Shown here: positions 48,807 to 57,848 of the stretch, piece by piece
How the letters are laid out: each line of letters opens with the position of its first letter
How positions within the stretch are numbered: position 1 is the stretch's first letter
DNA from: an uncultured Lachnospiraceae bacterium
GTDB taxonomy: Bacteria > Bacillota > Clostridia > Lachnospirales > Lachnospiraceae
DNA: 64,000 bases
NCBI GenBank assembly: GCA_959022495.1
Contig: CAUEYX010000002.1
Location: 1 to 64,000, forward strand
Direction of reading: 5' to 3'
Made by a program: the position numbers and the translations under genes
Notes under the pieces: generated by a model
Databases searched by the model: none
Seen by the model: only the letters and a program-made list of their open reading frames with translations
Told to the model about the DNA's origin: nothing

Positions 48807-51041
48807 ATGAATATCGTCGTAAACAAAGCAGGGGATACGTTCCATCTGTATAATGATGAGATCAGCTATATCATGACCATCATGAGAAACCGTCAGATGG
48901 GGCAGGTATACTTTGGGAAAAGGATTAGGGACAGGGAGGATTTCTCCTATCTTATGGAGTATATGACCCGTCCCATGACGTCATGGGTATTTGAGGAGGA
49001 CAAAAAGTTTTCCCTGGAATATCTCAGGCAGGAATACGCAGTATTTGGCACGACAGATTACCGGATGCCGGCTGTGGAAGTCCTTCAGGAAAACGGCAGC
49101 CGGATTTCGGACTTTACATTCCATGATTACCGGATCGAGGATGGGAAACCGCTTCTTCCGGGGCTGCCAGCTACTTATACAGAGAAGGATAAAGAGGCGA
49201 AGACGCTCATTATCGGCCTTCAGGATGTGGTGACCGGTCTACGCCTTGAACTGCTCTATACGATATTTGAGATGGGCGGCGTCATTGCGAGAAGCGCAAG
49301 GTTTGTAAATTATGGGACACAGGAGCTTCATCTTACGACAGCCATGAGTCTGTGTATGGATCTGCCGGACAGTGATTATGAGTGGATTCAGTTTTCGGGA
49401 GCATGGGCAAGGGAACGTTATCCGAAGACACGCAGGCTGGAGCAGGGTATCCAGTCTGTGGGGAGCGTAAGAGGAAACTCTTCCCACAATCACAATCCGT
49501 TCATCATCCTGAAACGTCCCACCGCGGATGAATTCCAGGGGGAAGCTGTCGGCTTCAGCCTGGTATACAGCGGCAATTTTCTTGCCCAGGCAGAGGTAGA
49601 CACTTTCGATGCGACGCGTGTGCTCCTGGGAATCCATCCCTCCTGTTTTGACTGGAAGTTAGACCCGGGCGGGACATTCCAGACTCCGGAGGCTGTGATG
49701 GTGTATACGGATCAGGGGCTCAATGCACTCAGCCAGACTTACCATAAGCTGTACCGCGGGCGTCTGGCGCGGGGATACTGGAGAGACAGGCCAAGACCGA
49801 TCCTTTTAAATAACTGGGAGGCAACGTACTTTGATTTTACGGAGGAACGGCTGGTGGAGATCGCCCGCGGGGCGAAGAAGGCCGGAGTGGAGCTGTTCGT
49901 GCTGGATGACGGATGGTTTGGGAAACGCTGCCATGAGAAAGCCGGCCTTGGCGACTGGGCGGCAAATCCCGACCGATTAAAAAACGGCATCACAGGGCTT
50001 GCCGAAAAAATAGATGCGCTGGGCATGAAGTTCGGTCTCTGGTTCGAGCCGGAGATGGTAAATAAGGATTCTGATCTGTACAGAGCTCATCCGGACTGGA
50101 TTATCCAGACACCGATGCGGCATGCTTCTCATGGAAGGTTCCAGTATGTGCTGGATTTTTCAAGGAAAGAAGTGGTGGACTGCATCTATCATATGATGGC
50201 AGAGATCCTGTCCGAAGCGAAAGTCTCTTACATTAAATGGGATATGAACCGCAGTATTTCGGAATGCTACAGCGCGGCGCTTCCCGCTGACCGTCAGGGA
50301 GAAGTGTACCACAGGTACATTCTGGGTGTGTATGACCTGTATGAACGTCTTACAAGCCGTTTTCCTGAGGTGCTTTTTGAGTCCTGCGCAAGCGGGGGAG
50401 GACGCTTTGATCCGGGAATGCTCTACTATGCGCCGCAGTGCTGGACCAGCGACGATTCGGACGCGGCGGAGAGGATCAAGATTCAGTACGGCACATCCTA
50501 CTGCTATCCGGTCAGCAGTATGGGCGCCCATGTATCCGTTACTCCGAATCACCAGGTTAACCGGAATACGCCTCTGCATACAAGGGCCAATGTGGCTTAT
50601 TTCGGGACCTTTGGATACGAGCTGGATCTCAATGTGCTTACCGGGGAAGAGCTGGAGGAAGTAAAAGCGCAGACTGCTTTTATGAAAGAATACAGGAACC
50701 TCTTCCAGTTTGGCACCTTCTACCGCCTGCAGAGCCCATTTGAGAATCCTATTTCTGCGTGGATGGTTGTAAGCGCCGATCAAAAGGAAGCGGTCGTGGG
50801 CTGGTACCGGATGCTGAATGGAGTCAATCTGCCGTGCACAAGGCTGCGTCTCCAAGGGCTTGACCCAGATAAGAAATACACGGTGAAGGGAGATCCCTTT
50901 GAGCATTACGGGGATGAACTGATGAACTGCGGGCTTGTGACCACGGATATTTCTTCCGGTCAGGCGGAAGGGGAGGAGAAGTTAAGCCAGGACTTTGATT
51001 CCAGGCTGTATATCCTTAAGGCGGAAGACGTTCCGGCATAA
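48807..51041 (+). CDS. Alpha-galactosidase, GH36
   Basis: A 744-residue glycosidase that removes alpha-1,6-galactose from melibiose, raffinose and stachyose. After an N-terminal beta-sandwich, the barrel carries LNNWEATYFDF, VLDDGWFGKR and LWFEPEMVN. The nucleophile is D479 in KWDMNR and the acid/base is D549 in TSDDSDA, both intact. FESCASGGGRFDPG and the MGAHVSVTPNHQ motif also match GH36. There is no signal peptide, so it is cytoplasmic and needs an importer not seen here. AGGAGG precedes the ATG. A terminator follows. Confidence 0.95.
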   Translation: MNIVVNKAGDTFHLYNDEISYIMTIMRNRQMGQVYFGKRIRDREDFSYLMEYMTRPMTSWVFEEDKKFSLEYLRQEYAVFGTTDYRMPAVEVLQENGSRISDFTFHDYRIEDGKPLLPGLPATYTEKDKEAKTLIIGLQDVVTGLRLELLYTIFEMGGVIARSARFVNYGTQELHLTTAMSLCMDLPDSDYEWIQFSGAWARERYPKTRRLEQGIQSVGSVRGNSSHNHNPFIILKRPTADEFQGEAVGFSLVYSGNFLAQAEVDTFDATRVLLGIHPSCFDWKLDPGGTFQTPEAVMVYTDQGLNALSQTYHKLYRGRLARGYWRDRPRPILLNNWEATYFDFTEERLVEIARGAKKAGVELFVLDDGWFGKRCHEKAGLGDWAANPDRLKNGITGLAEKIDALGMKFGLWFEPEMVNKDSDLYRAHPDWIIQTPMRHASHGRFQYVLDFSRKEVVDCIYHMMAEILSEAKVSYIKWDMNRSISECYSAALPADRQGEVYHRYILGVYDLYERLTSRFPEVLFESCASGGGRFDPGMLYYAPQCWTSDDSDAAERIKIQYGTSYCYPVSSMGAHVSVTPNHQVNRNTPLHTRANVAYFGTFGYELDLNVLTGEELEEVKAQTAFMKEYRNLFQFGTFYRLQSPFENPISAWMVVSADQKEAVVGWYRMLNGVNLPCTRLRLQGLDPDKKYTVKGDPFEHYGDELMNCGLVTTDISSGQAEGEEKLSQDFDSRLYILKAEDVPA

Positions 51042-51071
51042 AAGAACGAGTGGATGCCGTCAGCGGCAGAG

Positions 51072-51098
51072 ACGTCCGGGATCATCCCGGACGTTTTT
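51072..51098 (+). terminator. Rho-independent terminator after the alpha-galactosidase gene
   Basis: ACGTCCGGGA pairs with TCCCGGACGT (10 base pairs, 3-base loop) followed by TTTT. The stop codon of the convergent AraC gene lies within the hairpin. Confidence 0.87.
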
Positions 51099-51918
51099 CG
51101 TCTGCTTTCTTCTTTCTGTACTGTGTGGGAGTCTGCGCCTTTTTCTGTTTGAAAAGACGTGAGAAGTAGAGTGCATCATCGTAACCGACGGAACGGGCAA
51201 TGTCATTTACCGGCAGGTCGGTGCCTTTTAACAGGGTACATGCACGGCGGATTCGATAGTCAAGCAGGTATTCCTGAGGGGAACTGCCGGTGATATCTTT
51301 GAACAGACGGTACAGGTATGTGCGCTCAATATTCAGATAATCCGCGATTACCCGAATATTGACGCAATGAGAGTAGTTGTTCTCAATATAGCGCAGCGCC
51401 TCCTCCACATAGGTGATCTTCCGCTCTTTTGGAGGAATGTATTTCCTTGGGAATTTGTCTGCCAGAAGATACAGGTATTCGTACAGGATGCTGTTCATCA
51501 TGAGATCCCGGTTCTCGGGGAGCTTGTACGCCTCAAACATTTTTTCATGGCAGAGCCGGACACGGTCATCTTTCCCGTAATGAAAGTAGGGGGTCTCAAG
51601 CAGGGAGGTCCGTTTTAAATACTCTTCAATCTTAATTCCCTGGAAGCCAATCCATGTGTAAGTCCAAGGATGATATTTATCTGCTTCGTAGTAGATCAAT
51701 GTATTCGGCCGGATCAGAAAAGCATCTCCCTTTGAGAGCTGGTAAATATGGCCGTCTGTCTTATAAATACCTTTTCCATCCAGAATATAGTGGATCAGGT
51801 ATCCGCTTCGGACGACAGGACCGTAGCTGTGGGAAGGCTCGCATGTCTCATAGCCGCATGTGTAGATCATCGCGTCAAGATTTTTTGAGAAATCATTGGA
51901 AAATATGTAATCTTTCAA
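51082..51918 (-). CDS. AraC family transcriptional regulator (divergent to the sucrose PTS)
   Basis: A 278-residue regulator with a cupin-like sensor (HSYGPVVRSGYLIHYILDGKG, FLIRPNTLIYYEADKYHPWTYTWIGF) and the AraC double helix-turn-helix (IRVIADYLNIERTYLYRLFKDITG, VNDIARSVGYDDALYFSRLFKQ). The start is taken as TTG at 51918 because CGGAGG lies six bases upstream; an ATG at 51966 has no such site. It is divergent from the sucrose PTS gene, sharing a 215-base intergenic region, and is the likely activator of PTS and scrB. It resembles the regulator at 47.8 kb along its whole length. Confidence 0.9.
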   Translation of the reverse strand: MKDYIFSNDFSKNLDAMIYTCGYETCEPSHSYGPVVRSGYLIHYILDGKGIYKTDGHIYQLSKGDAFLIRPNTLIYYEADKYHPWTYTWIGFQGIKIEEYLKRTSLLETPYFHYGKDDRVRLCHEKMFEAYKLPENRDLMMNSILYEYLYLLADKFPRKYIPPKERKITYVEEALRYIENNYSHCVNIRVIADYLNIERTYLYRLFKDITGSSPQEYLLDYRIRRACTLLKGTDLPVNDIARSVGYDDALYFSRLFKQKKAQTPTQYRKKKADEKRPG

Positions 51919-52133
51919 AATGCCTCCGTTTCTTTTCCCCAACAAAACTGTATAGAGAAACAACATTTATCTATATAATAATGAGTATATTACGATATAA
52001 TTGAAATTACAAGAACAAACAAAAGGACGGGCGATAAAAGAATCTTGTGACAGCGTTTGTTCCAACCGCGCGGAAAACAGTCAGTGTACATCACTGTATA
52101 AACGGAAAAGGAAAAAGATGGAGGTATTGGCAG
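51919..52133. promoter_or_regulatory. Divergent regulatory region of the AraC and sucrose PTS genes
   Basis: This 215-base gap lies between divergent starts. Its left half is AT-rich (TATATAATAATGAGTATATTACGATATAAT around 51973-52002) and can supply -10 boxes in either direction; no -35 box with proper spacing stood out. The right half holds the ribosome site GGAGG of the PTS gene. No antiterminator-binding stem-loop of the SacY type could be recognised. Confidence 0.4.
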
Positions 52134-54107
52134 ATGGATGCGAAAAAGAGGGAACGCTATGAAAAAATAGCTTCAGAATTAGTCCGGCTTTCCGGCGGAA
52201 GAGATAATATACTCGGAATCGCGCATTGCGCGACCCGTCTGAGGCTGGTTCTCGGTGACAACGACAAAGCGGATATGAAAGGAATTGAGGACGTGGACCT
52301 TGTAAAAGGCGTGTTCGTCGCAGGCGACCAGCTCCAGATTATTTTTGGCGCCGGGCTTGTAAACGACGTGTGCCAGGTACTGGCAGAATCGCTGCATATG
52401 GACAGTATGAGCCTTGGGGACCTGAAGACAAAGGCGAATAAAAGAATGAATCCTCTGCAGAGAGCAGTAAAGGCACTTTCCGATGTGTTTATTGAGATCA
52501 TGCCGGGAATTCTGGCGGCGGCGCTTTTGACCGGATTGTCCAGTGTGCTGGGAAATATCGACTTTGTGCAGAACAACGATACCTTATATGGATTGTCCCG
52601 GCTGATCAATATTTCATCCGGCGCGATCTTCGGATTCCTGCCGCTCTGCGTGGCTTACAGTACTGTCAAGCGATTCGGCGGGCGTCCGATCATGGGAATT
52701 GTGATCGGCTGCATCATGCTGACCAACAGTCTCGCAGATGCTTACGCGGCAGCGCAGGGGACAGCAGAAGTCACAACATTACATATTTTCGGACTGGGCG
52801 TGGATCTGGTCGGTTTCCAGGGCGGTATCATCGTAGCTCTGCTGATCGGTATTGTAACTGCGAAGCTGGATATTTTCTTCGAAAAGAAAGTACCGGAAGT
52901 AATCCGCCTTTTAATATCACCGCTGCTTACCACTATGGTGAGCGCATTCCTGCTGTTTATGGTGATCGGACCGGTGGGAAGAGCGCTTGCATCGGGAATC
53001 ACCTTTGTGCTGGTATGGATGACGGAGAATCTGGGGGCACTGGGATATGCTGTATTCTCCGGTGTCCAGCAGCTCATCGTCATCACGGGACTTCACCACG
53101 TCTTCGGTGCCATCGAGTCCCAGCTGCTTGTTGATACGGGACGCAACTTCTTAAACCCGCTGATGTCTGTGGCCATGACGGCTCAGGGAGGAGCGGTGCT
53201 CGGTTACCTCATGAAACATAGAAAAGATGCAAAAACAAAAGAATTATGTATCCCCAGCTTTATCTCTGTATTATTCGGAATCACGGAACCGGCTCTGTTC
53301 GGCGTCAACTTAAGATACCGTTATCCGCTGATCGGAGGATGTATGGGAGGTGTCATCGGAGGTCTGATCGTCTACTTTACCGACCTGGCGGCACTGGGGT
53401 TCGGGACAACAGTCGTGCCGGGAATCGCGCTCGCAGATCCCACCCATAATGGTTACGTGAACTATATCATCGCACATGTGGCTGCTCTTGCTGCCGGCTT
53501 CTTGTTTACACTGCTTCTCAGCGTAGTATTCGGCAGAAAAAAAGAGGCTTCCAGTGGAAATGAAAAAGGCACTGTCAATGCATTGGAAAAAACCGGTACA
53601 GTTTCCGCAGATTCTCATGTGACAGAAAAAGAACCGGACGCCGCGGAAATCACTGCGGAAGAACTCGGCGCATTCACTTCCGGGGAATATATCGGGATCG
53701 AGAAAGTGAATGATCCCACATTCGCTCAGAAAGTCTTAGGCGACGGTGCCGCGATCGTACCGGTGGAGGGGAAGATCTATGCTCCCGCGGATCTGACCGT
53801 GGAAATGGTGATGGATACAAAACATGCGGTAGGGCTGCGCACCAAAGGCGGAAACGGGCTTTTGATCCATGTGGGGATCGATACGGTAAATCTTCAGGGC
53901 AGATACTTCGAGGTGCTGGTAAGTGACGGGCAGGTATTGAAAAAAGGGGATGCCATCCTGACGTTTGACCAGGAAAAAATTAAAAATGCTGGATATGATA
54001 CCACAACATGCCTGATCCTGACAGAGCCGGCGGAAGGATGCTCTCTGCACAGAGAGCCAGAGCGTACAGTTAAGGCTGGCGATAAATTAGCTGTGATCGG
54101 CCGATAA
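52134..54107 (+). CDS. Sucrose-type PTS enzyme IIBCA
   Basis: A 657-residue phosphotransferase permease that imports sucrose and phosphorylates it at C6. The order is EIIB, with the phospho-cysteine C32 in GIAHCATRLRL; then EIIC, with about ten spans (PGILAAALLTGLSSVLGNI, VITGLHHVFGAIE, GITEPALFGVNLRYRYPL); then a linker rich in T/E/A. The glucose-type EIIA domain comes last, with H579 in LLIHVGIDTV. EIIA fused in the same chain makes the transporter independent of a separate IIA. GGAGG precedes the ATG at 52134. It is followed by scrB after 21 bases. A trehalose or other glucoside is possible but scrB argues for sucrose. Confidence 0.9.
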   Translation: MDAKKRERYEKIASELVRLSGGRDNILGIAHCATRLRLVLGDNDKADMKGIEDVDLVKGVFVAGDQLQIIFGAGLVNDVCQVLAESLHMDSMSLGDLKTKANKRMNPLQRAVKALSDVFIEIMPGILAAALLTGLSSVLGNIDFVQNNDTLYGLSRLINISSGAIFGFLPLCVAYSTVKRFGGRPIMGIVIGCIMLTNSLADAYAAAQGTAEVTTLHIFGLGVDLVGFQGGIIVALLIGIVTAKLDIFFEKKVPEVIRLLISPLLTTMVSAFLLFMVIGPVGRALASGITFVLVWMTENLGALGYAVFSGVQQLIVITGLHHVFGAIESQLLVDTGRNFLNPLMSVAMTAQGGAVLGYLMKHRKDAKTKELCIPSFISVLFGITEPALFGVNLRYRYPLIGGCMGGVIGGLIVYFTDLAALGFGTTVVPGIALADPTHNGYVNYIIAHVAALAAGFLFTLLLSVVFGRKKEASSGNEKGTVNALEKTGTVSADSHVTEKEPDAAEITAEELGAFTSGEYIGIEKVNDPTFAQKVLGDGAAIVPVEGKIYAPADLTVEMVMDTKHAVGLRTKGGNGLLIHVGIDTVNLQGRYFEVLVSDGQVLKKGDAILTFDQEKIKNAGYDTTTCLILTEPAEGCSLHREPERTVKAGDKLAVIGR

Positions 54108-54128
54108 AAATAAAGCGGAGGAAGATGG

Positions 54129-55631
54129 ATGGAAAAGCATTTGAAAACCAATTACGGTTCGACAGAACCGCAGAAGTCAAAAACAATAGAAAACCTCCGG
54201 AGAGCAAAAGAAGAAGAATGCCGGATGGAAGGGACAGTTTCAGGCTGTCCTTTCCGGACAAAATTTCATATTATGCCGCCGGTCGGATGGATGAATGATC
54301 CCAATGGATTATGCCAGTTTCAGGGAATATTCCATGTGTATTTCCAGTATTCCCCCCTGAACGTACATGGCGGCGGCGGATACTGGGGACACTGTACAAG
54401 CAGGGATCTGCTGCATTGGGAATATCAGGACCCGGTGCTTACGACAGACATACCAGAAGACCGAAGCGGCGTATACTCTGGATCAGCACTGTGTGAACAT
54501 GGAAAAATGTACCTGTTTTACACAGGAAATGTGAAGCTTCCGGGGGATTATGACTATACGGACAGCGGCAGGATTTCAAGCCAGCTTATGGTAGAATCCA
54601 CAGACGGACAGCAGATGTCAGGGAAGAAGCTGCTGCTGGGCATGGAGGATTATCCGCGGCAGATTACCGCCCATGTAAGAGACCCGAAGGTGTGGAAGGA
54701 AGGAGAGGACTACTTCATGATCCTGGGCGCGCGAGAGCGGGGCACTACAGAGGATTCTGACGGAAAACGCCTGGATAAGGGCGGGGTGCTGATCTATCGT
54801 TCCAAAGACATGCGGAACTGGAAATTCCACCGGGAAATCATGCCGGAAACACCCTTCGGATATATGTGGGAGTGCCCGGACTTATTCGATCTGGACGGAG
54901 AAAGAATCCTGTCTTTCTGTCCGCAGGGCCTGAAAACAGAAGCGGAAAGATTTCAAAATGTCTATCAGTCAGGATACTCTCTGCTGTCCAAATCCGGTGA
55001 TCCGGAAAAGACCTTTACGGAATGGGATATGGGATTTGATTTTTACGCGCCCCAGACCTTTCTGTCAGAGGATGGCAGGCGGATTCTGATCGGATGGGCA
55101 GGTGTGCCGGATACGGAGAACACACATAGAAATCTTTCCGTCGTAAACGGATGGCAGCATTGTCTTACTCTGCCCAGAGAACTGTCCCTCCACAACGGAA
55201 ACGTATTTCAGAAACCGGTGAGAGAACTTTACGATCTGGAATGGAAGGAAGCCGAGATAAGCCGGGGGCGCTTTGACTGGAGCGGCCGGACAGTACGCCT
55301 TGAGATGTCAGAGATCGACAAAAGTCCGCGGGAAGTAAAAGTGATGGTCGGGTCAGAGAACAACGGCCTGACTATACAGATAAAAGGAGACCGGACAGAG
55401 CTTTCCTTTCTGGGAAATGGTACAAAAGCAGAATGCGGAGGCGGTAGAGAAAGGCGCATCGGACATACAGAAGGTCCGGTAAGAGACCTGACCGTTCTGA
55501 TTGACAGTTCAATCGTCGAAATTTTTGTCAATGGCGGGGAACGGGTGTTTACAACACGAATTTATTTAAAAAAAGAAGAGCGGGAATTATTGGTGGAAGG
55601 CAGCGGAACATTCCGAGTATTTACAGTCTGA
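54129..55631 (+). CDS. scrB: Sucrose-6-phosphate hydrolase, GH32
   Basis: A 500-residue hydrolase splitting sucrose-6-phosphate into glucose-6-phosphate and fructose. The GH32 propeller residues are D57 in WMNDPNG (nucleophile), D185 in RDPK (transition-state stabiliser) and E248 in WECPDLF (acid/base). Further blades show SGSALCEHGKMYLFYTGN and the FYAPQTF motif. A C-terminal beta-sandwich contains LIDSSIVEIFVNGGERVFTTR. There is no signal peptide. GGAGGAAG precedes the ATG. It is co-transcribed with the PTS gene, giving a complete sucrose entry route. Confidence 0.94.
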   Translation: MEKHLKTNYGSTEPQKSKTIENLRRAKEEECRMEGTVSGCPFRTKFHIMPPVGWMNDPNGLCQFQGIFHVYFQYSPLNVHGGGGYWGHCTSRDLLHWEYQDPVLTTDIPEDRSGVYSGSALCEHGKMYLFYTGNVKLPGDYDYTDSGRISSQLMVESTDGQQMSGKKLLLGMEDYPRQITAHVRDPKVWKEGEDYFMILGARERGTTEDSDGKRLDKGGVLIYRSKDMRNWKFHREIMPETPFGYMWECPDLFDLDGERILSFCPQGLKTEAERFQNVYQSGYSLLSKSGDPEKTFTEWDMGFDFYAPQTFLSEDGRRILIGWAGVPDTENTHRNLSVVNGWQHCLTLPRELSLHNGNVFQKPVRELYDLEWKEAEISRGRFDWSGRTVRLEMSEIDKSPREVKVMVGSENNGLTIQIKGDRTELSFLGNGTKAECGGGRERRIGHTEGPVRDLTVLIDSSIVEIFVNGGERVFTTRIYLKKEERELLVEGSGTFRVFTV

Positions 55632-55732
55632 AAGAATAAAAAGCTGTCTGCTATGTATTTCCAGTTTAAAATCCGTCATCCTTCATATACTATCAGCGTA
55701 ACATAAACAAACGGACAGCAGATGTATGATAA

Positions 55733-55774
55733 CCGGCTGCATACAAACAGCAGATTACATACAGATGCAGCCGG
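55733..55774 (+). repeat. Perfect inverted repeat in the SASP leader
   Basis: CCGGCTGCAT (55733-55742) and ATGCAGCCGG (55765-55774) can pair over ten bases around a 22-base loop. It lies 68 bases before the SASP start and has no T-tract. It may be a leader hairpin or a protein-binding site. The rest of the 210-base gap from scrB (55632-55841) shows no clear SigA promoter; a sporulation-sigma promoter is expected but could not be assigned. Confidence 0.4.
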
Positions 55775-55841
55775 GAGAATATGTTACACAACACAAGACG
55801 CAGATGAAAAACTGCGAAAATGCAAAAGGAGGAAATTGATC

Positions 55842-56048
55842 ATGGCAAGTCGTTCATCTAACAGAGCAGCAGTGCCGGAGGCAAAGGGTGCTCTGGACAA
55901 ATTTAAGTATGAAGTGGCCAATGAGCTGGGGGTACCGTTATCAGACGGATACAACGGTGACCTTACTTCCAAGCAGAATGGATCTGTCGGCGGATATATG
56001 GTCAAGAAAATGATCGAGCAGCAGGAAAAACAGATGGCAGGCAAATAA
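55842..56048 (+). CDS. Small acid-soluble spore protein, alpha/beta type
   Basis: A 68-residue spore DNA-binding protein. It shows the SASP core EAKGALDKFKYEVANELGVP with the GPR protease-type site around YEVANE, and the second conserved box GYNGDLTSKQNGSVGGYMVKKM. Such proteins coat and protect DNA in dormant spores and are degraded on germination. AAAGGAGG precedes the ATG at 55842. A strong terminator follows, so it is a single-gene unit, expected to be expressed in the forespore. Confidence 0.94.
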   Translation: MASRSSNRAAVPEAKGALDKFKYEVANELGVPLSDGYNGDLTSKQNGSVGGYMVKKMIEQQEKQMAGK

Positions 56049-56074
56049 CAGCTGTATTTCCGTAAGCAGAGAGA

Positions 56075-56106
56075 AAAGCGCCCGGGATTGACCTGGGCGC
56101 TTTTTT
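56075..56106 (+). terminator. Rho-independent terminator after the SASP gene
   Basis: AAGCGCCC-GG pairs with CC-GGGCGCTT around an ATTGA-type loop, followed by a run of T residues to 56106. Confidence 0.9.
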
Positions 56107-56209
56107 CTGATAAAATTTTCCTTACAGTTTACAAGAAATTGACAGTGAAAGTTGACAGATTCTGCACTTTACAGAGCAGAGACAGTATCAGAAAGAGGGG
56201 TGCCTGTTT

Positions 56210-56779
56210 ATGAGAGTGATCGCCGGGAGCGCGAGAAGCCTGAGACTAAAAACACTGGACGGCATGGATACAAGGCCTACCACAGACAGGATCAAAGAAA
56301 CTTTATTTAATATGATCAGCCCTTCCATATTTGACAGTATTTTCCTGGATCTTTTCAGCGGCAGCGGGGGGATCGGAATTGAAGCGCTCAGCAGGGGCGC
56401 GCGGGAAGCCGTTTTTGTAGAAAAGAATGCCAAGGCAATGGCATGTATAAAAGAAAACCTTAAATTCACCCGGCTTGAACAGAAAGCCGTTACAATAACG
56501 ACGGATGTCATGGACGCCCTCTACCGGCTGGAAGGGGACAAGGTCTTTGATTTCATTTTCATGGACCCGCCCTATGACCGGGGACTGGAGCGGAAAGTGC
56601 TGGAATATCTCGCAGATTCCCAGCTGGTATACGAGGATACACTCATTATCGTTGAGGCTTCAAGGGATACCGATTTTTCTTATGTGGAAGGTCTGGGACT
56701 GACTGTAATCCGCGAGAAAGTGTATAAGACGAACAAGCATGTCTTTATTGAGAAGGCGGGAAAGGAAGAAATATGTTAA
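56210..56779 (+). CDS. rsmD: 16S rRNA (guanine(966)-N(2))-methyltransferase RsmD
   Basis: A 189-residue methyltransferase acting on G966 of 16S rRNA (E. coli numbering). It begins MRVIAGSARSLRLKTLDG and has DTRPTTDRIKETLFNMI, the AdoMet motif FLDLFSGSGGIGIEALSRGA and the catalytic D119-PPY in FMDPPYDRG. It overlaps coaD by seven bases; rsmD-coaD pairing is standard in Firmicutes. Confidence 0.95.
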   Translation: MRVIAGSARSLRLKTLDGMDTRPTTDRIKETLFNMISPSIFDSIFLDLFSGSGGIGIEALSRGAREAVFVEKNAKAMACIKENLKFTRLEQKAVTITTDVMDALYRLEGDKVFDFIFMDPPYDRGLERKVLEYLADSQLVYEDTLIIVEASRDTDFSYVEGLGLTVIREKVYKTNKHVFIEKAGKEEIC

Positions 56780-57270
56780 AAGCGATCTATCCGGGCAGCT
56801 TTGACCCGGTTACATACGGGCATCTTGATATTATACGCAGATCCTCCAAACTTGTGGACGAACTGATCGTCGGAGTGCTGTGCAATAAAGCGAAAATGCC
56901 GTTGTTTTCTGTGGAAGAACGTGTTAAAATGTTAGAGGAAGTGACGAAAGACCTGGATAATGTAAGGATTGTCCCGTTTCATGGGCTTCTGGTCGAATTT
57001 GCTGCGAAGATGGAAGCCGGGCTTATTATAAGGGGACTGCGGGCGATCACTGATTTTGAATATGAGCTCCAGATGTCACAGACCAACCATAAACTGGAAC
57101 CAAATGTTGAGACCATGTTTTTGACAACCAGTATTGAATATTCGTATTTGAGTTCCACCACAGTGAGGGAGATTGCTGCTTTTGGGGGAGATCTGTCACA
57201 GTTTGTGCCGGAAGCAGTCGCTGTGGAGCTTAGAAAAAAGATGAATACAAAAGGAGAGTGTAACAAATGA
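56773..57270 (+). CDS. coaD: Phosphopantetheine adenylyltransferase
   Basis: A 165-residue enzyme that makes dephospho-CoA from ATP and 4'-phosphopantetheine. The nucleotidyltransferase motif is YPGSFDPVTYGHLDII (T14-x-GH17), and the second motif is YSYLSSTTVREIAAFGG. RGLRAITDFEYELQM binds the substrate. It starts inside the rsmD 3' end and its stop overlaps the next ATG (ATGA), so three genes are coupled. Confidence 0.96.
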   Translation: MLKAIYPGSFDPVTYGHLDIIRRSSKLVDELIVGVLCNKAKMPLFSVEERVKMLEEVTKDLDNVRIVPFHGLLVEFAAKMEAGLIIRGLRAITDFEYELQMSQTNHKLEPNVETMFLTTSIEYSYLSSTTVREIAAFGGDLSQFVPEAVAVELRKKMNTKGECNK

Positions 57271-57848
57271 GCAGCCGTATCGAGCAGATTATCGAAGAAA
57301 TCGAAGAGTACATCGACCGTGACTGTAAATTCCAGCCATTGTCCACGACAAAAATCATCGTGAATAAGGAACATCTGGACGAACTGTTGAGAGAACTCCG
57401 CATGAAGACGCCGGATGAGATTAAGCGCTACCAGAAAATTATCGCTAACCGGGACGCCATCCTTGCGGACGCGCAGGCGAAAGCTGACGCTATGATTGAA
57501 GAGGCCCAGGTGCAGACAACGGAGCTTGTCAGTGAGCACGAGATTATGCAGCAGGCCTACGCGCAGGCCAATGAGATCGTCACCCAGGCTACGGCGCAGG
57601 CTCAGGAGATTGTGGATAACGCCACAAGGGATGCCAATGAGATCCGCATCGGCGCGATCCAGTATACGGATGACCTGCTCGCGAATGCTGAGAGCATCAT
57701 CGGGCACACGCTTGACAGCTACACAACAAAATTCGACGGGCTGATCAACTCCCTTCAGGAATGCTATGATACGGTCCGTTCCAACCGCGCGGAGCTGGAC
57801 ATCCCGGAGGAAGACGACGACGGATACGGCCAGGACGGAGTGATTTAA
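57267..57848 (+). CDS. Coiled-coil protein of unknown function (coaD-associated)
   Basis: A 193-residue soluble protein dominated by one long Ala/Gln/Glu-rich helix (roughly residues 60-150, with repeats like ADAQAKADAMIEEAQVQT, AYAQANEIVTQATAQ, AQEIVDNATRDANEIRIG). Such helices resemble DivIVA-like or ATP-synthase-stalk proteins. The ends are acidic (EEIEEYIDRD; IPEEDDDGYGQD). It was not assigned to a family. It starts within the coaD stop (ATGA), and its own stop codon overlaps that of the convergent ylbJ gene. A + strand terminator lies inside ylbJ. Confidence 0.78.
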   Translation: MSSRIEQIIEEIEEYIDRDCKFQPLSTTKIIVNKEHLDELLRELRMKTPDEIKRYQKIIANRDAILADAQAKADAMIEEAQVQTTELVSEHEIMQQAYAQANEIVTQATAQAQEIVDNATRDANEIRIGAIQYTDDLLANAESIIGHTLDSYTTKFDGLINSLQECYDTVRSNRAELDIPEEDDDGYGQDGVI

